64,000 nucleotides of DNA, taken from Paenibacillus sp. NAIST15-1. GTDB lineage: Bacteria > Bacillota > Bacilli > Paenibacillales > Paenibacillaceae. The position numbers and the translations under genes are program-made. The notes beneath the pieces are model-generated. The model did not search any database, was not told the origin of the DNA, and worked only from the letters and a program-made list of their open reading frames with translations. Positions 15,286-25,600 of this stretch are shown here, one piece after another. The first letter of the stretch is position 1, and the number at the start of each line of letters is the position of its first letter. The stretch lies in contig NZ_BBYF01000018.1 of the NCBI RefSeq assembly GCF_001894745.1, positions 1 through 64,000 of the forward strand. Direction: 5' to 3'.

Positions 15286-18200
15286 GAACGATACTAAAAG
15301 CAAGATGGGCCGTCATGACGGCCTGGATGGCAGTTGCTGTTATTCTTGCCATAGCAGCACCGTCGCTATCTGAGCTTGTGAAGGAGCATGGTACGATTGG
15401 TGTACCTGACGGCTACTCCTCTGCAGAAGCGATCCGCATCATGGATGAAGTGTCCAATGCGAAAGGCAATGCACATGAAACGAGTCTGGCACTGGTCTTC
15501 CATAATCCAAATGGATTGACGGATAAGGATACCAAAGATATTCAGCGTGCTATTCAGCAGCTCAATCAGAACAAAAACAGCCTTCATATCGTCTCCATGC
15601 TCGAACCCTACGGACAGTCTGAATTGAAGGATAAATTAATTTCCAAAGACAACAAAACCGTACTCACCTCCCTGTCAGTTAGTACCGAGACAGCGAATCC
15701 GGTAGAGATTCGTGATCAAATCAATAAAGAACTTGCTTCTACTTCTGTTGAACACTACATTACCGGTCGCAAGCTGATTGAAAATGACCAACTCATCAGC
15801 TCACAAGAAGGTTTGAAGAAATCGGAACTGATTACCGTTGTATTCATTCTAGCCATCCTATTTTTCGTCTTCCGCTCGATCGTCGCAGCCTTCATTCCGC
15901 TGTTAACAGTCGGTCTGAGCTATATCATTTCACAATCCATTGTCGCATTTCTTGTCGAAAGCACCCAATTCCCGTTATCGACGTTCACGCAAATCTTTAT
16001 GGTGGCTGTCTTATTCGGAATTGGAACGGATTACTGCATCCTGCTCCTCAGTCGGTACAAGGAAGAGCTCGCTAAGCACGACGACCTATGGGATGCGATT
16101 GCCGCTACGTACCGTACTGCCGGCAAAACAGTCCTCTTCTCTGGAATCGCCGTTCTTGTCGGTTTTTCCGTGATTGGATTTTCCGAATTCAATTTGTATC
16201 GTTCTGCTGTTGCAGTTGCCATTGGAATTGCGATTATGCTGCTCGCATTAGTAACGGTCGTGCCGTTCTTCATGGCCGTGCTCGGCAAGAAGCTGTTCTG
16301 GCCGGCGAAGAAATCGATCGACCATAAAGAGAGCCGCTCGTGGGGCGCCATTGGCTCATTCTCACTGCGCCGACCGCTGGCAGCAATGCTCGTGGTTGCA
16401 GCTGTCACTGTTCCGTTCCTATTTTCCTATAAGGGTGAAGTATCGTTTAACAGCTTGGAGGAAATCGGAGATAAATACGATTCCGTCAAAGCCTTCAACA
16501 TTATTGCAGACAGCTTCGAGCCTGGCGAATCCATGCCGACCCAGGTCGTCATCAAGAGCTCTTCCCCGCTTCAGGTGGGCGAATATATGGCCGTAGCCGA
16601 GAAAATGAGCCGTGAGCTGATTAAGGTAGATGGCGTATCGGGCGTTCGCAGCCTTAGCCGACCTGCTGGCGATGAAATCAAGGACTTCCAAATTACCGAA
16701 CAGGTCAAGACACTTGACAGCGGCCTATCCAAGGGAAATGACGGATTATCCAAAATTAAAGATGGATTGTCCGAGGCAAGCAACGAATTAAGCAAAAACG
16801 AGCCTAAGCTCAAAGAGGCAGCTAGCGGAGCAGCACAGCTCACCGCGGGAACCGAAGAACTGAAATCCGGAATCAAGCAGCTGAATGACGGACTTGGCCG
16901 CATTGAATCCGGCATTCGCGATGGTTCTGCCGGTGCCGGCCAACTGCAGCAAGGTCTGAAGCAGGCCAAGGAGAGTGCGCAAAAGCTGGCCCAAGCTCAT
17001 CAGAAGCTGCTCGATACCTATAAGCAGATTGGGCAAGGTCTTACTGAAATAACAAGCGGCGTTGGCCAAATGAATACACAGTTCAGCGAATTGACCAAGT
17101 CGCTGCAATCGTTAACGGGCCGATTCGCAAGCTTGGAGGAACGCTTCCCAGATTTGTTGAAAGACGCTGATTATATGACAATTCGCGGCACCGTAACCGC
17201 TGCTGGGCAAGGGGCAGCCCAATTATCCGGCGCTCTTGGACAGATGCAATCTACATTAGCGAAAGTAAACGGAGGCATGGCTCAGGCGAACCAAGGCTAC
17301 GAGCAAGCCATTACCGGCCAGAAGGCGCTGGCATCAGGGTTCGATCAGCTCATTGCAGGCATCTCGCAGCTAGAGTCGGGTCTGAAGCAGGCAGCCAATG
17401 GCCAAGGCCAAATCATTAGTAAAGTCCCTGGCATTATAACAGGACTTGATAAACTTCAAGCTGGCCAAAAACAGATCGGAGACGGCTTCTCGCAATTATC
17501 TGATCAGATTGGCAAGCTGAAGACCGGCTTGAAGGATGGAGCCGATGGATTGACGCAAGTATCGGATGGGCTCAACTCTGCTCAGGGATATTTGCAAAAT
17601 GTAAGTACAGCGCCGGATAAAGAGCTTGGCGGCTGGTTCGTTCCTGATGAAGTATTAACGAATGACGCCTTCCGCAAGGCGCTCGATATGTACTTATCCG
17701 AGGATCGCAGTGTAATGACCTTGGACGTCATCTTTGCTGATAATCCATATGGAACCCCGGCTATCGATCGGATCGACGCTGTGAAGGCAGCTGTGGATCG
17801 CAGTGTGAAGGGAACTTCCTTGGAAAAGGCGACGCTCGCAGTTGGCGGTGTATCAAGCACGTTTGCCGACTTGAAGCAAATGTCTGGTGAAGATTATATG
17901 AGAACCGTAACGTACATGATCATCGGCATATTGCTCATCCTGATTGTCCTGTTCCGATCCATCATTATGCCGCTGTATATCGTAGCATCCTTGCTGCTTA
18001 CCTTCTTCACTTCGATGGGAATTACGGAAGTGATCTTTACGAAGATGCTGGATTACTCCGGCGTTACATGGGCAGCTCCATTCTTCGGCTTCGTTATGCT
18101 GATGGCACTTGGCGTCGATTACAGCATCTTCTTGATGGAGCGCTTCAATGAGAATAAGCATCTGGATGTGAAGGATGCAATCCTATATGCGATGAAAAAT

Positions 18201-18443
18201 ATGGGGACGGTTATAATTTCCGCCGTAATCATCTTAGGAGGAACATTTGCTTCCTTCTATCCATCAGGCGTACTGTCCATGATGCAAATTGCAACCGTCG
18301 TATTATCCGGACTTACTCTGTATACATTCCTCATCCTGCCGTTCTTCGTACCCGTCATGGTCAAGACGTTCGGTTCTGCCAACTGGTGGCCGTTCTTCCA
18401 TAAGCAGCAGGACGAGAAAGCGAAGCGGCAAGTTAGTGCCTAA
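15282..18443 (+). CDS. MMPL family (RND superfamily) transporter with long coiled-coil loop
   Basis: The 1053-residue protein has two halves of about six membrane segments each. The first half carries ILFFVFRSIVAAFIPLLTVG and FGIGTDYCILLLSRYKEEL; the second has ILIVLFRSIIMPLYIVASLL and MALGVDYSIFLMERFNE. The paired GTDY/GVDY motifs hold the proton-relay Asp-Tyr of MMPL proteins. The second outer loop (about residues 470-780) is built from many XXXLXXG heptads such as GLSKIKDGLSEASNELSK. This feature is shared with Gram-positive YdgH/YhgE-like proteins and probably forms a long extracellular coiled coil across the wall. It likely exports lipids or hydrophobic drugs under MarR control. Confidence 0.9.
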   Translation: MRTILKARWAVMTAWMAVAVILAIAAPSLSELVKEHGTIGVPDGYSSAEAIRIMDEVSNAKGNAHETSLALVFHNPNGLTDKDTKDIQRAIQQLNQNKNSLHIVSMLEPYGQSELKDKLISKDNKTVLTSLSVSTETANPVEIRDQINKELASTSVEHYITGRKLIENDQLISSQEGLKKSELITVVFILAILFFVFRSIVAAFIPLLTVGLSYIISQSIVAFLVESTQFPLSTFTQIFMVAVLFGIGTDYCILLLSRYKEELAKHDDLWDAIAATYRTAGKTVLFSGIAVLVGFSVIGFSEFNLYRSAVAVAIGIAIMLLALVTVVPFFMAVLGKKLFWPAKKSIDHKESRSWGAIGSFSLRRPLAAMLVVAAVTVPFLFSYKGEVSFNSLEEIGDKYDSVKAFNIIADSFEPGESMPTQVVIKSSSPLQVGEYMAVAEKMSRELIKVDGVSGVRSLSRPAGDEIKDFQITEQVKTLDSGLSKGNDGLSKIKDGLSEASNELSKNEPKLKEAASGAAQLTAGTEELKSGIKQLNDGLGRIESGIRDGSAGAGQLQQGLKQAKESAQKLAQAHQKLLDTYKQIGQGLTEITSGVGQMNTQFSELTKSLQSLTGRFASLEERFPDLLKDADYMTIRGTVTAAGQGAAQLSGALGQMQSTLAKVNGGMAQANQGYEQAITGQKALASGFDQLIAGISQLESGLKQAANGQGQIISKVPGIITGLDKLQAGQKQIGDGFSQLSDQIGKLKTGLKDGADGLTQVSDGLNSAQGYLQNVSTAPDKELGGWFVPDEVLTNDAFRKALDMYLSEDRSVMTLDVIFADNPYGTPAIDRIDAVKAAVDRSVKGTSLEKATLAVGGVSSTFADLKQMSGEDYMRTVTYMIIGILLILIVLFRSIIMPLYIVASLLLTFFTSMGITEVIFTKMLDYSGVTWAAPFFGFVMLMALGVDYSIFLMERFNENKHLDVKDAILYAMKNMGTVIISAVIILGGTFASFYPSGVLSMMQIATVVLSGLTLYTFLILPFFVPVMVKTFGSANWWPFFHKQQDEKAKRQVSA

Positions 18444-18518
18444 ACTGCTTTTCTGCGTCATGTGAGTATTAATCTATTGAATATCCATTGATCACATGAA
18501 ATACATCCGCAATGTTGA

Positions 18519-18551
18519 AGAGGAACCGAGCATCGGTTCCTCTATTTTTTA
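18519..18551 (+). terminator. Terminator of the marR-MMPL operon
   Basis: GAGGAACCGA pairs with TCGGTTCCTC around a four-base loop, followed by ATTTTTT. Confidence 0.88.
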
Positions 18552-18612
18552 CACCCAGTTTACGTTTGCTTAATATGCCGCTGACGAATATCCTTCATAA
18601 TGTTGGTATATG

Positions 18613-18653
18613 GCATTCGATCGGTAAACAATTTGGTGCACGATATCGAATGC
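18613..18653. repeat. Inverted repeat upstream of the response regulator
   Basis: GCATTCGAT (18613-18621) and ATCGAATGC (18645-18653) are perfect 9-bp inverted arms with a 23-bp spacer, 52 bp before the TTG start. It could be a regulatory site or part of a leader structure. Confidence 0.45.
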
Positions 18654-18704
18654 AATAAATCGTTCAACCGATTACTTACTAAAAGAATTGTGGGAGGGAC
18701 TATT

Positions 18705-19415
18705 TTGAAATCCAAAATTTTAGTTGTTGATGACGAACCTTCAATCTCTACCCTCATTGAATATAATTTGAAGCTGGCCGGCTATGACGTTCTGTGTGTT
18801 TATGATGGGGAGGCTGTATTTGATGTTCTATCCACTTTCCGTCCAGATCTGATCATACTTGACCGCATGCTGCCGAAGAGCGATGGATTGGAAGTATGCC
18901 GCAAGCTGCGCGTGGCGAACAATATGGTGCCTGTCATTATGCTGACAGCGATGCATGAAATAGGCGATAAGATTGATGGATTAGATAATGGGGCTGACGA
19001 TTATATGACGAAGCCTTTCTCCCCGCAGGAGCTTATATCCCGCATTCAGGCTGTTATGCGCCGCATCCGTTCCCTTCCTCTTGTAGATGAAGGACAGGTG
19101 TACCAAATCGGCAGTCTGCACGTCATGGCAGATCAGCGAGAAGTGAAGCTGGAAGGCCGGGATGTGGAGCTAACTCCGAAGGAGTTCGAACTGCTCGTCT
19201 TCCTATGCCGTCATCGCGGCAAGGTATTGAGCCGACAGCAGCTGCTGCACGGCGTATGGGATTATCACTTCCTCGGCGATACACGCATCGTCGATGTCCA
19301 TATTAGCCATCTGCGCGACAAGCTGGAAAAAAACGCGCGCAGCCCTGAATATATCATGACGATTCGCAATGTAGGCTACAAGCTTACAGAACCGACAAAG
19401 CGTCACTTGGCCTAA
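18705..19415 (+). CDS. OmpR/PhoB-type response regulator, orphan
   Basis: The 236-residue protein has a receiver domain with the acidic pair DDEP at 9-12, the phospho-acceptor Asp53 (LIILDRML), and Lys103 (YMTKPF). A winged-helix output domain follows, with VELTPKEFELLVFLCRHRGK and VDVHISHLRDKLE. The start is a TTG (18705) with GGGAGGG eight bases before it. An open frame extends upstream to 18600 without a site. No histidine kinase follows; a terminator lies directly after, so the partner kinase must be encoded elsewhere. The regulon is unknown. Confidence 0.9.
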   Translation: MKSKILVVDDEPSISTLIEYNLKLAGYDVLCVYDGEAVFDVLSTFRPDLIILDRMLPKSDGLEVCRKLRVANNMVPVIMLTAMHEIGDKIDGLDNGADDYMTKPFSPQELISRIQAVMRRIRSLPLVDEGQVYQIGSLHVMADQREVKLEGRDVELTPKEFELLVFLCRHRGKVLSRQQLLHGVWDYHFLGDTRIVDVHISHLRDKLEKNARSPEYIMTIRNVGYKLTEPTKRHLA

Positions 19416-19437
19416 CTTATTCCTCATTTCCGATATA

Positions 19438-19477
19438 GCCCCGCCTGTTTCCCCGAGCAGGCGGGGTTTTTATTTGT
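19438..19477 (+). terminator. Terminator of the response regulator gene
   Basis: CCCCGCCTG pairs with CAGGCGGGG around a ten-base loop, followed by TTTTTATTTG. Confidence 0.9.
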
Positions 19478-19548
19478 TTTTCCTGCATAATCAACTCACT
19501 GGGCTATTATGAATGAACGAACACAATTTCATGACCATGGAGGGTGCT

Positions 19549-20133
19549 ATGGCGAACATTGTTAAAATTCGAGCAAGTGTTTTTATACCTATGTCTTGGA
19601 CGGAGCCGAAGCAAGAGTTGGATACGGGAAATATCATTCAATACGAAGGCGACACTCGCGAATTTACACCCTATGCCGTAAACGCGATGCGTTCCAGAGT
19701 GGAGCAAGAAGTTGTTGTTGATTTTTATAAAAAGGAAGTGTTCTCCTATTCGAATACTGGCATCACAACAGAAAAAGTGACTCACCCAGATGGCTCTGAG
19801 CATAAAAGAACCGGCAAAGCCAGTACAGAGGGAATTTTGTGTTCCCATATTCGTTGGGGCTCTAATGAAGTCATGTTCCAAATGCGTGCAAGTGCCAGTA
19901 ATCCATTACTAGCACTTGCGCCTCCTGTTGATTATTTATTACACATACGAGTTACAGAAAATGGTGCCGTTGAAGTTGAGGGCAGCCATGATGGATTCCC
20001 GTGTTTTGAATTTTATAAGCAAGTAGACTTTGGAGCATTTGAACAAATCTATATTCATGATTTCAGAGAAACCGGAGATACCGCTCAAGCTCTGGCCGGG
20101 GAAATGGAGTACCATTTCAAAAAAGTGTTATAA
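19549..20133 (+). CDS. DUF3238 domain-containing protein
   Basis: The 194-residue protein matches DUF3238 along its whole length: VKIRASVFIPMSWTEP, IIQYEGDTREFTPYAVNAMR, SRVEQEVVVDFYKKEVFSY, HDGFPCFEFYKQVDFG and YIHDFRETGDTAQALAGEME. The family is all-beta in appearance and has no established function. I set the start at the ATG at 19549 because GGAGGG lies just before it; the frame is open for 12 more codons. There is no signal peptide. It is monocistronic and faces serC, with which it shares a two-way terminator. Confidence 0.8.
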   Translation: MANIVKIRASVFIPMSWTEPKQELDTGNIIQYEGDTREFTPYAVNAMRSRVEQEVVVDFYKKEVFSYSNTGITTEKVTHPDGSEHKRTGKASTEGILCSHIRWGSNEVMFQMRASASNPLLALAPPVDYLLHIRVTENGAVEVEGSHDGFPCFEFYKQVDFGAFEQIYIHDFRETGDTAQALAGEMEYHFKKVL

Positions 20134-20162
20134 CGGAAAATTGGCGCTCTATACAGGCAAAC

Positions 20163-20213
20163 AAAAAAACGAGCTAGCGGGAGCAACTTCCCACTAACTC
20201 GTTTTTATTTATA
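20163..20213. terminator. Bidirectional terminator between the DUF3238 gene and serC
   Basis: AAAAAAACGAG pairs with CTCGTTTTTATTT, with inner TAG/CTA and GGGA/TCCC pairings. The A-run on one side and T-run on the other allow termination of both convergent genes. Confidence 0.85.
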
Positions 20214-20237
20214 AGAACAATGATTTCACTTTTCCCT

Positions 20238-21329
20238 TTAACCGTTGCGCTGTTGGAACTGCTTCATGAACTGCGCAAGAGCCTCACAGCTCTCATATGG
20301 AACTGCGTTATAGATGGAAGCACGGAGCCCGCCAACGCTGCGGTGTCCTTTCAGACCTACGAATCCTGCTTCGCCAGCTTGCTTAATGAAGGCCTTCTCA
20401 AGCTCTTCGTCCGCCAAGCGGAAGGTCACGTTCATGAGGGAGCGGCTTCCGCGCTCCGCACAGCCGCGATAGAACTCTCCGCTAGCATCAATCGTGCTGT
20501 ACAAGAGTTCTGCCTTAGCTTGGTTATCGCGTTCAACCTGCTCAAGCCCGCCGCGCTCCTTCAGCCATTGCAGCACCAGATTGACCATGTAGATGGAGAA
20601 GGAAGGTGGTGTATTGTACAAGGAATTATTTTTATAATGAGTACTGTAGCGAAGCATCGTCGGAATCGTCTTCGGGCTGCTCGCAATTAGTTCTTCCTTC
20701 GCAATGACGACGGTTACTCCAGATGGCCCCAGATTCTTCTGAGCGCCTGCGTAGATCATGCCGAACTTGGATACATCTACTGGACGGCACAAAATGTCAC
20801 TGGACAAATCCCCAATAAGGGGTACAGAACCGCTGTCTGGATAAGCATGGTACTGCGTTCCGCCAATTGTCTCATTGGAAGTGATGTGCACATAGGCCGC
20901 ATCCTCTGGTGCGACTACCTCTTCTGGCATCGGAACGCGCATAAAGCGATCCGCTTCTGTCGAAGCAATAACGCGCGTTGCACCAATCAGCTCGGCTTCT
21001 TTAATTGCTTTCTCCGCCCAGCTTCCGGTATGTACATATGCGCCTACTTTGCCTTCAGTGAGCAAATTCATCGGCACCATCGCGAATTGTGTGCTAGCTC
21101 CGCCTTGCAGGAACAATACATCGTACCCGGAAGGAATGTTCAGCAATTCCTTCAGCAATTGTTTCGCTTCATTATGAACCTGTTCATATACCGCTCCGCG
21201 GTGCGACATTTCCATAATGGACATGCCTTGCTCTTGAAAATCTACGAATTCGGCTTGTGCTCGCTCCAATACAGCCAGCGGCAGCGCTGCCGGCCCTGCA
21301 TTAAAATTGTACGCGCGATGTTGTCCCAT
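20238..21329 (-). CDS. serC: Phosphoserine aminotransferase SerC
   Basis: The 363-residue enzyme converts 3-phosphohydroxypyruvate and glutamate to phosphoserine in serine synthesis. Signatures are YNFNAGPAALPLAVLERAQA at the N-terminus, MEMSHRG, LFLQGGASTQFAMVP, HITSNETIGGTQY, the PLP-lysine region KFGMIYAGAQKNLGPSGVTV, STHYKNNSLYNTPPSF and the C-terminal GHRSVGGLRASIYNA. Length and motif order are normal. GGTGGGAG precedes the ATG. A sigma-A promoter lies about 95 bp upstream. No other serine gene is adjacent. Confidence 0.97.
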   Translation of the reverse strand: MGQHRAYNFNAGPAALPLAVLERAQAEFVDFQEQGMSIMEMSHRGAVYEQVHNEAKQLLKELLNIPSGYDVLFLQGGASTQFAMVPMNLLTEGKVGAYVHTGSWAEKAIKEAELIGATRVIASTEADRFMRVPMPEEVVAPEDAAYVHITSNETIGGTQYHAYPDSGSVPLIGDLSSDILCRPVDVSKFGMIYAGAQKNLGPSGVTVVIAKEELIASSPKTIPTMLRYSTHYKNNSLYNTPPSFSIYMVNLVLQWLKERGGLEQVERDNQAKAELLYSTIDASGEFYRGCAERGSRSLMNVTFRLADEELEKAFIKQAGEAGFVGLKGHRSVGGLRASIYNAVPYESCEALAQFMKQFQQRNG

Positions 21330-21421
21330 CGGTTTCTCCCACCTTTGTCTCCATGACTAGCATGTTCGTAGGCGCCCATAAAATGATCCGAACGTCTTCT
21401 GCTAGCGATATTTTATCGATA

Positions 21422-21450
21422 ATGATAGCAGTATTTGGGTTCGCCATCAA
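21422..21450 (-). promoter_or_regulatory. Sigma-A promoter of serC
   Basis: On the minus strand TTGATG (21450-21445) and TATCAT (21427-21422) are 17 bp apart, 93 bp before the start. A GCTAGC/GATA-rich partial palindrome covers the start-point region. Confidence 0.65.
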
Positions 21451-21535
21451 GGAGCAATCCATATGTTTTGCAATAGATTGACTTAGTCATCGAGCGATAC
21501 TCATTACTTATAAGGTATAGTTGAACCCATAATTG

Positions 21536-22501
21536 TTAAGCTTTACCTACGGATTCCCCCTTAACGAGGGTAACGTAGACGCGCTCATGCTCAACCTTCT
21601 CCTCCGCAATCATCTTAAGCAGCTGCTCGCATGCGAGCGAGCCCCACTTGTGCTTGGAATAATCGATGGTTGCGAGTCGCGGCTGCATATAGCGAGTCAG
21701 CTCAATATTGTCAAACCCGATCAGATGAATATCCTCGCCAACACGGAGCTCTGTATCTGATATGCGATTGTACAACCCAACCGCCATTTCATCGTTCAAG
21801 CAGAATACAGCTGCTGGCCTAGTGTACTCCTGCAAGATTTGCTCGGCAGCCTTCTCACCGCCGCTTTTGTTGAAGTCGCCGACGATTTCAACCCACTCCA
21901 CATTCGCTGCCCGATCCGATACGAGCTTCACTGCCTTCATCCGCTGCTCAGAATCATACGATCCAGGCGGGCCTGTCACAATATAAATCTTCTGGTGCCC
22001 CTGCTCCACCAAATATTCCGTCGCCAAGGTCGCACCCGCCTTGTTGTCCAACAGCACCTGATTAATGTTCGGATGATCCAATTCCCGATCCATCACCACA
22101 ATCTTATGATTGCGATCAGCGTACATAAGCAGTTCCTCGCTCGTGAACGTCTGATCGAGAATGACGGCGCCGTCGATCATTCGTTCCGGCAGCATGCGGT
22201 GAGACTGCTTCCCACTGCATACGATCAGATCATAGCCCTGCGCATTGCATACCTTCTTCATGCCGTCCAGCAATTCGCCATATACTTCGCCCTTGAAGTC
22301 TGTTAAAAAGGCGCCGATGATCTTCGTTTCTCTTTTTTTCAAATTGCGGGCAGCGGCGTTCGGTACATAGTTCAATTCTCTGGCAATAGCCAATATTTTT
22401 GAGCTTGTCTCATCCGTCACCTTGCTGCTGCCATTCAGGGCATAAGATACCGTTGAAATTGAAACTCCTGCTTTTTTAGCGATATCCTTTATACTGACCA
22501 C
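21536..22501 (-). CDS. LacI family regulator of the beta-glucan operon
   Basis: The 321-residue protein begins with the LacI helix-turn-helix (VSIKDIAKKAGVSISTVSYA, then NYVPNAAARNLKKRET as hinge helix). A periplasmic-binding-like sensor domain follows, with GAFLTDFKGEVYGELLDGMK and AVFCLNDEMAVGLYNR. It starts at GTG with GGAGG upstream and ends the gene series that codes for the GH94, GH3 and ABC transporter proteins. The same gene order, including a LacI gene beside the phosphorylase, is known from Listeria innocua lin1838-1843. It probably represses the operon until a beta-1,2-glucan fragment binds. Candidate operators lie at 33166 and 33379. Confidence 0.93.
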   Translation of the reverse strand: MVSIKDIAKKAGVSISTVSYALNGSSKVTDETSSKILAIARELNYVPNAAARNLKKRETKIIGAFLTDFKGEVYGELLDGMKKVCNAQGYDLIVCSGKQSHRMLPERMIDGAVILDQTFTSEELLMYADRNHKIVVMDRELDHPNINQVLLDNKAGATLATEYLVEQGHQKIYIVTGPPGSYDSEQRMKAVKLVSDRAANVEWVEIVGDFNKSGGEKAAEQILQEYTRPAAVFCLNDEMAVGLYNRISDTELRVGEDIHLIGFDNIELTRYMQPRLATIDYSKHKWGSLACEQLLKMIAEEKVEHERVYVTLVKGESVGKA

Positions 22502-22640
22502 GTGTCCTCAATCCTCCGTTTGATAACCAATCCTTCTTCCTTATGATGTTGCATCTGTTCGGATGCCGCTTTGTCTTACTGAGATGTGCCGATGTCCGTT
22601 CATACTCTTCAGATGTCCTTTCCCTATTGTAGCATTATAG

Positions 22641-22672
22641 GGAAAAGGGCGACCCGGAAAAGATCGCCTTTG
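22641..22672 (-). terminator. Weak terminator between the GH94 gene and lacI
   Basis: On the minus strand AAAGGCGA pairs with TCGCCCTTT, followed by a short T run. A TATAAT lies just downstream (22637-22632), so the LacI gene may also have its own promoter. Confidence 0.5.
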
Positions 22673-22678
22673 CCTTCC

Positions 22679-25600
22679 TTACATCCATATTTCTATCCGA
22701 TTTCCACCGCTTCTCCATTCGCGTTCCATATCCGCACTTGCGATTTGTATGCCAGCCTGCCGATACGGGTTATTCAGCCGCTCCGCATTCACCTGCGTCC
22801 CATTTATCGCCGCGCGGCTCACGCCACCGCCTGCAATATGATAGATGAAGGTAACCTGTCTTCCGGCAAATTGATAGTCAAAATGCAGCCCATCCATCGT
22901 GTTCGGAAGCACAGGATCAATGACCAAATCGCCTCCAGCCTGCCGAATACCAAGCACATTTGCAATTAGCTGATTCATATAGATTCCCGGACCACTGGAG
23001 TAGATTCTCCATCCGCCCTTCACCTGCACCGATCCACTGCGAAGCGCATCCATATTCGCCTGCGCCTCATACCGGGAATGAAACTTCCCGTCAGAGCTGC
23101 TGAAGTAGGCATTGCTTTGGCGCAGCTCTGCGTTAGGGACGACTTCCCGAATACCAACGGGATTAATCGTCTCCAAGCCCCGCCAAGCATCGTTCGCACA
23201 CCCAAGCTTCGCCATCGCTTCAACATAACGAATATGCGCATGCACATACTGCAGTCCTACCTCGCGTCCGAAGTTCGACGCCTGCTCAGCCCGCTTAAAG
23301 TGAGTGCTGACGCCGCCCGCATATTGAGCCGGTCGATTCATAAGCCGCACACCATCCGGGAACGACAGATTATCCTGAATCAAGCGATAATTAATGTGAG
23401 CCTGCTTCTCATCGACCAGTTCGGCAATTATGCTGCGCGTCATCGGCAGAAGCCGATATTGAATGCCAGTATCCGTGTCTGTCGGATGCAGCATCAACTT
23501 GGCATGCGCCGGATCTTCCATATAGATGAAGCCGGGAATAACCTCCGTGTGCAGCATGCAGCGCTTATAGTCCTGTTCAATGCCGGATGCGATCTCTTGC
23601 AATTCCTCAGCCAGCTTCTTGTCCACTGCCAGCAGCACATCAGCGAATTGCTTCATTGCTTGATACGTAAGTGCCACGGTCCAACTGCTGATCATATATT
23701 TCTTCAACTGCGCATTCGCCGGCTGCAGCGTATCATCCCAATCTCCATCGCCATAAGATGATAAATGCGTATCATGTAGGAAATGATTGCGAATATACGA
23801 TATTTCCTTGATGGCATGCTCCAGTATGGTCGCCTTATCCGCCGTAAAGTCAAAACGCTGCTTCATGGTATAAGGAACCTTTTCCTTCAAAATACTGTAA
23901 TCCCCGGTTGCCGTCAAATAATCGCCCAGCACCTTGAGCGGCCACACGATAATATCCCCGTGGCTCTCCTCCTGCTGTACCGTAAAGTACTCATCGAACA
24001 TAAACCATTGCGGCCAGTTTCCATCATCCTCATATTGGTGGGAATAGACCATCTTCACAATATCCCGCACCTGCTCGTACTTGTGAGTAGCCATGAAATA
24101 TTCAACTGGCCCTTGGCATACGTCACGCGTCCCCCAAGCCGCTCCGCCATACTGTTCTAGTCCGTGCGGCACTGCATAATGAACGAGCATGTTATGTGTG
24201 TACCACCACGCCAAGGCATTCATCTTGAATAGCTCATCGGATTGTCCCGCTCCATACGATAGATGGAATTCGTTCATCAAGCCTTTCAAAAATACACGGT
24301 ATGCGTCCATTTCGGTTTGGATATCATGTGTCCCCAGGGAGTGTTCCGAATTCGCTGCGTTCTCTCGTCCGTCCAGTAATCCCTGAATTGTTAACGTCCA
24401 TTCTTGATTCATATCAAGCTGCATGACAACAAGTGAAGCGTCACCAGATTGGATGCCGCTTGCCAGCATCGTCTCATCACCGATCGTCACTGACGCCCCT
24501 TCCACCCACATGCGATATTCAAGATTCGGGCACACCTTAGCGCTCAGCGATTCCCGATTCGCATGGAAGATCAGCGTTCCGCCCTCCTGCTTCATGTGAA
24601 CCGGAACCTCGTACTCGTTGACATTCATCGTCACTTGATTGGTGACCACATACTTATAGGCCTTTCCATTCACAGAGCGGACGTTCAAGCGGATCTCAGG
24701 CGCGTCCGATGCCGTGTAATTCGTCACAATTAGCATGTCGTCGTCAGTCTTGTAATACCAGCGCGCGTAATTGAAGCCCATCTCGAACATGGACGGCATC
24801 GCGAGCAGGCGATACTTTCCGTTCAAGTGTATATAGACGCGTTGCCCAGACGTCTTTGGCACGTTCAGCGGGTTGCGGGCATTGCTCATCATTTTATTGA
24901 AATTTGTGTTGCCGACCACCACATGTGAGTTGAAAATGCCGTACATATAAGCAGTCGACGTTATGACCTGCGCGCCAAGCTTCACGCTGGTTCCGCTCAT
25001 TACGATATGACCATGCGGACGTTCAACGAGCAGTTCCTTCTCTTTCAGCACGACATGCTCGTAGGAATTTGTGAAGAAGGACAACAGCTTGCCATCCATG
25101 CGCTCTTCCTGATTACGTTCTGGAAAAAACGCCTGTACTTCTGCTTCTGTCATCGAAAGCGTCCGCAGGGGTTCAGCAATATCGGCATTGAAATGGACAG
25201 GATTTAACGGACTCGATGCTGCATTTTTTTCGCCCGCAGCTATATGACTTGACTCGGACAAGTAGGCTTCCCATGCCTGCCGAACCTCGTCCCGATACTC
25301 CAGCTCCGTTATTGCAGCCGTATGTTCTGTTTTGTACAGGCCATAAAATACAAACCGCTCTTCTCCATGAAGCGTAACACGCTCCGATTGCAGCGCAGTA
25401 TAGGCAAACTCGTACTGATACACTTCATTGGATAGACAAGGCTTGCTCACACTCACTGGTATGTTGGTTTCCTTATAGGACAATCCGAAAAATTGAAACC
25501 CGTCGGTCGAGTAGCCAATTGCACGGCTGAGCGCTCCCTGCTGTAGATAAGGGAATAATCCACCTTGCGGTTGGTTCTGGCGTGAGCATACAACACAGCC

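Noticed and set aside
20220..20690. Plus-strand frame opposite serC
   Set aside because: Shadow of serC, which has full family motifs on the other strand.
21330..21535. T-box or riboswitch leader before serC
   Set aside because: No T-box sequence, specifier stem or terminator/antiterminator pair is visible. The partial palindromes are short and lie around the start point.
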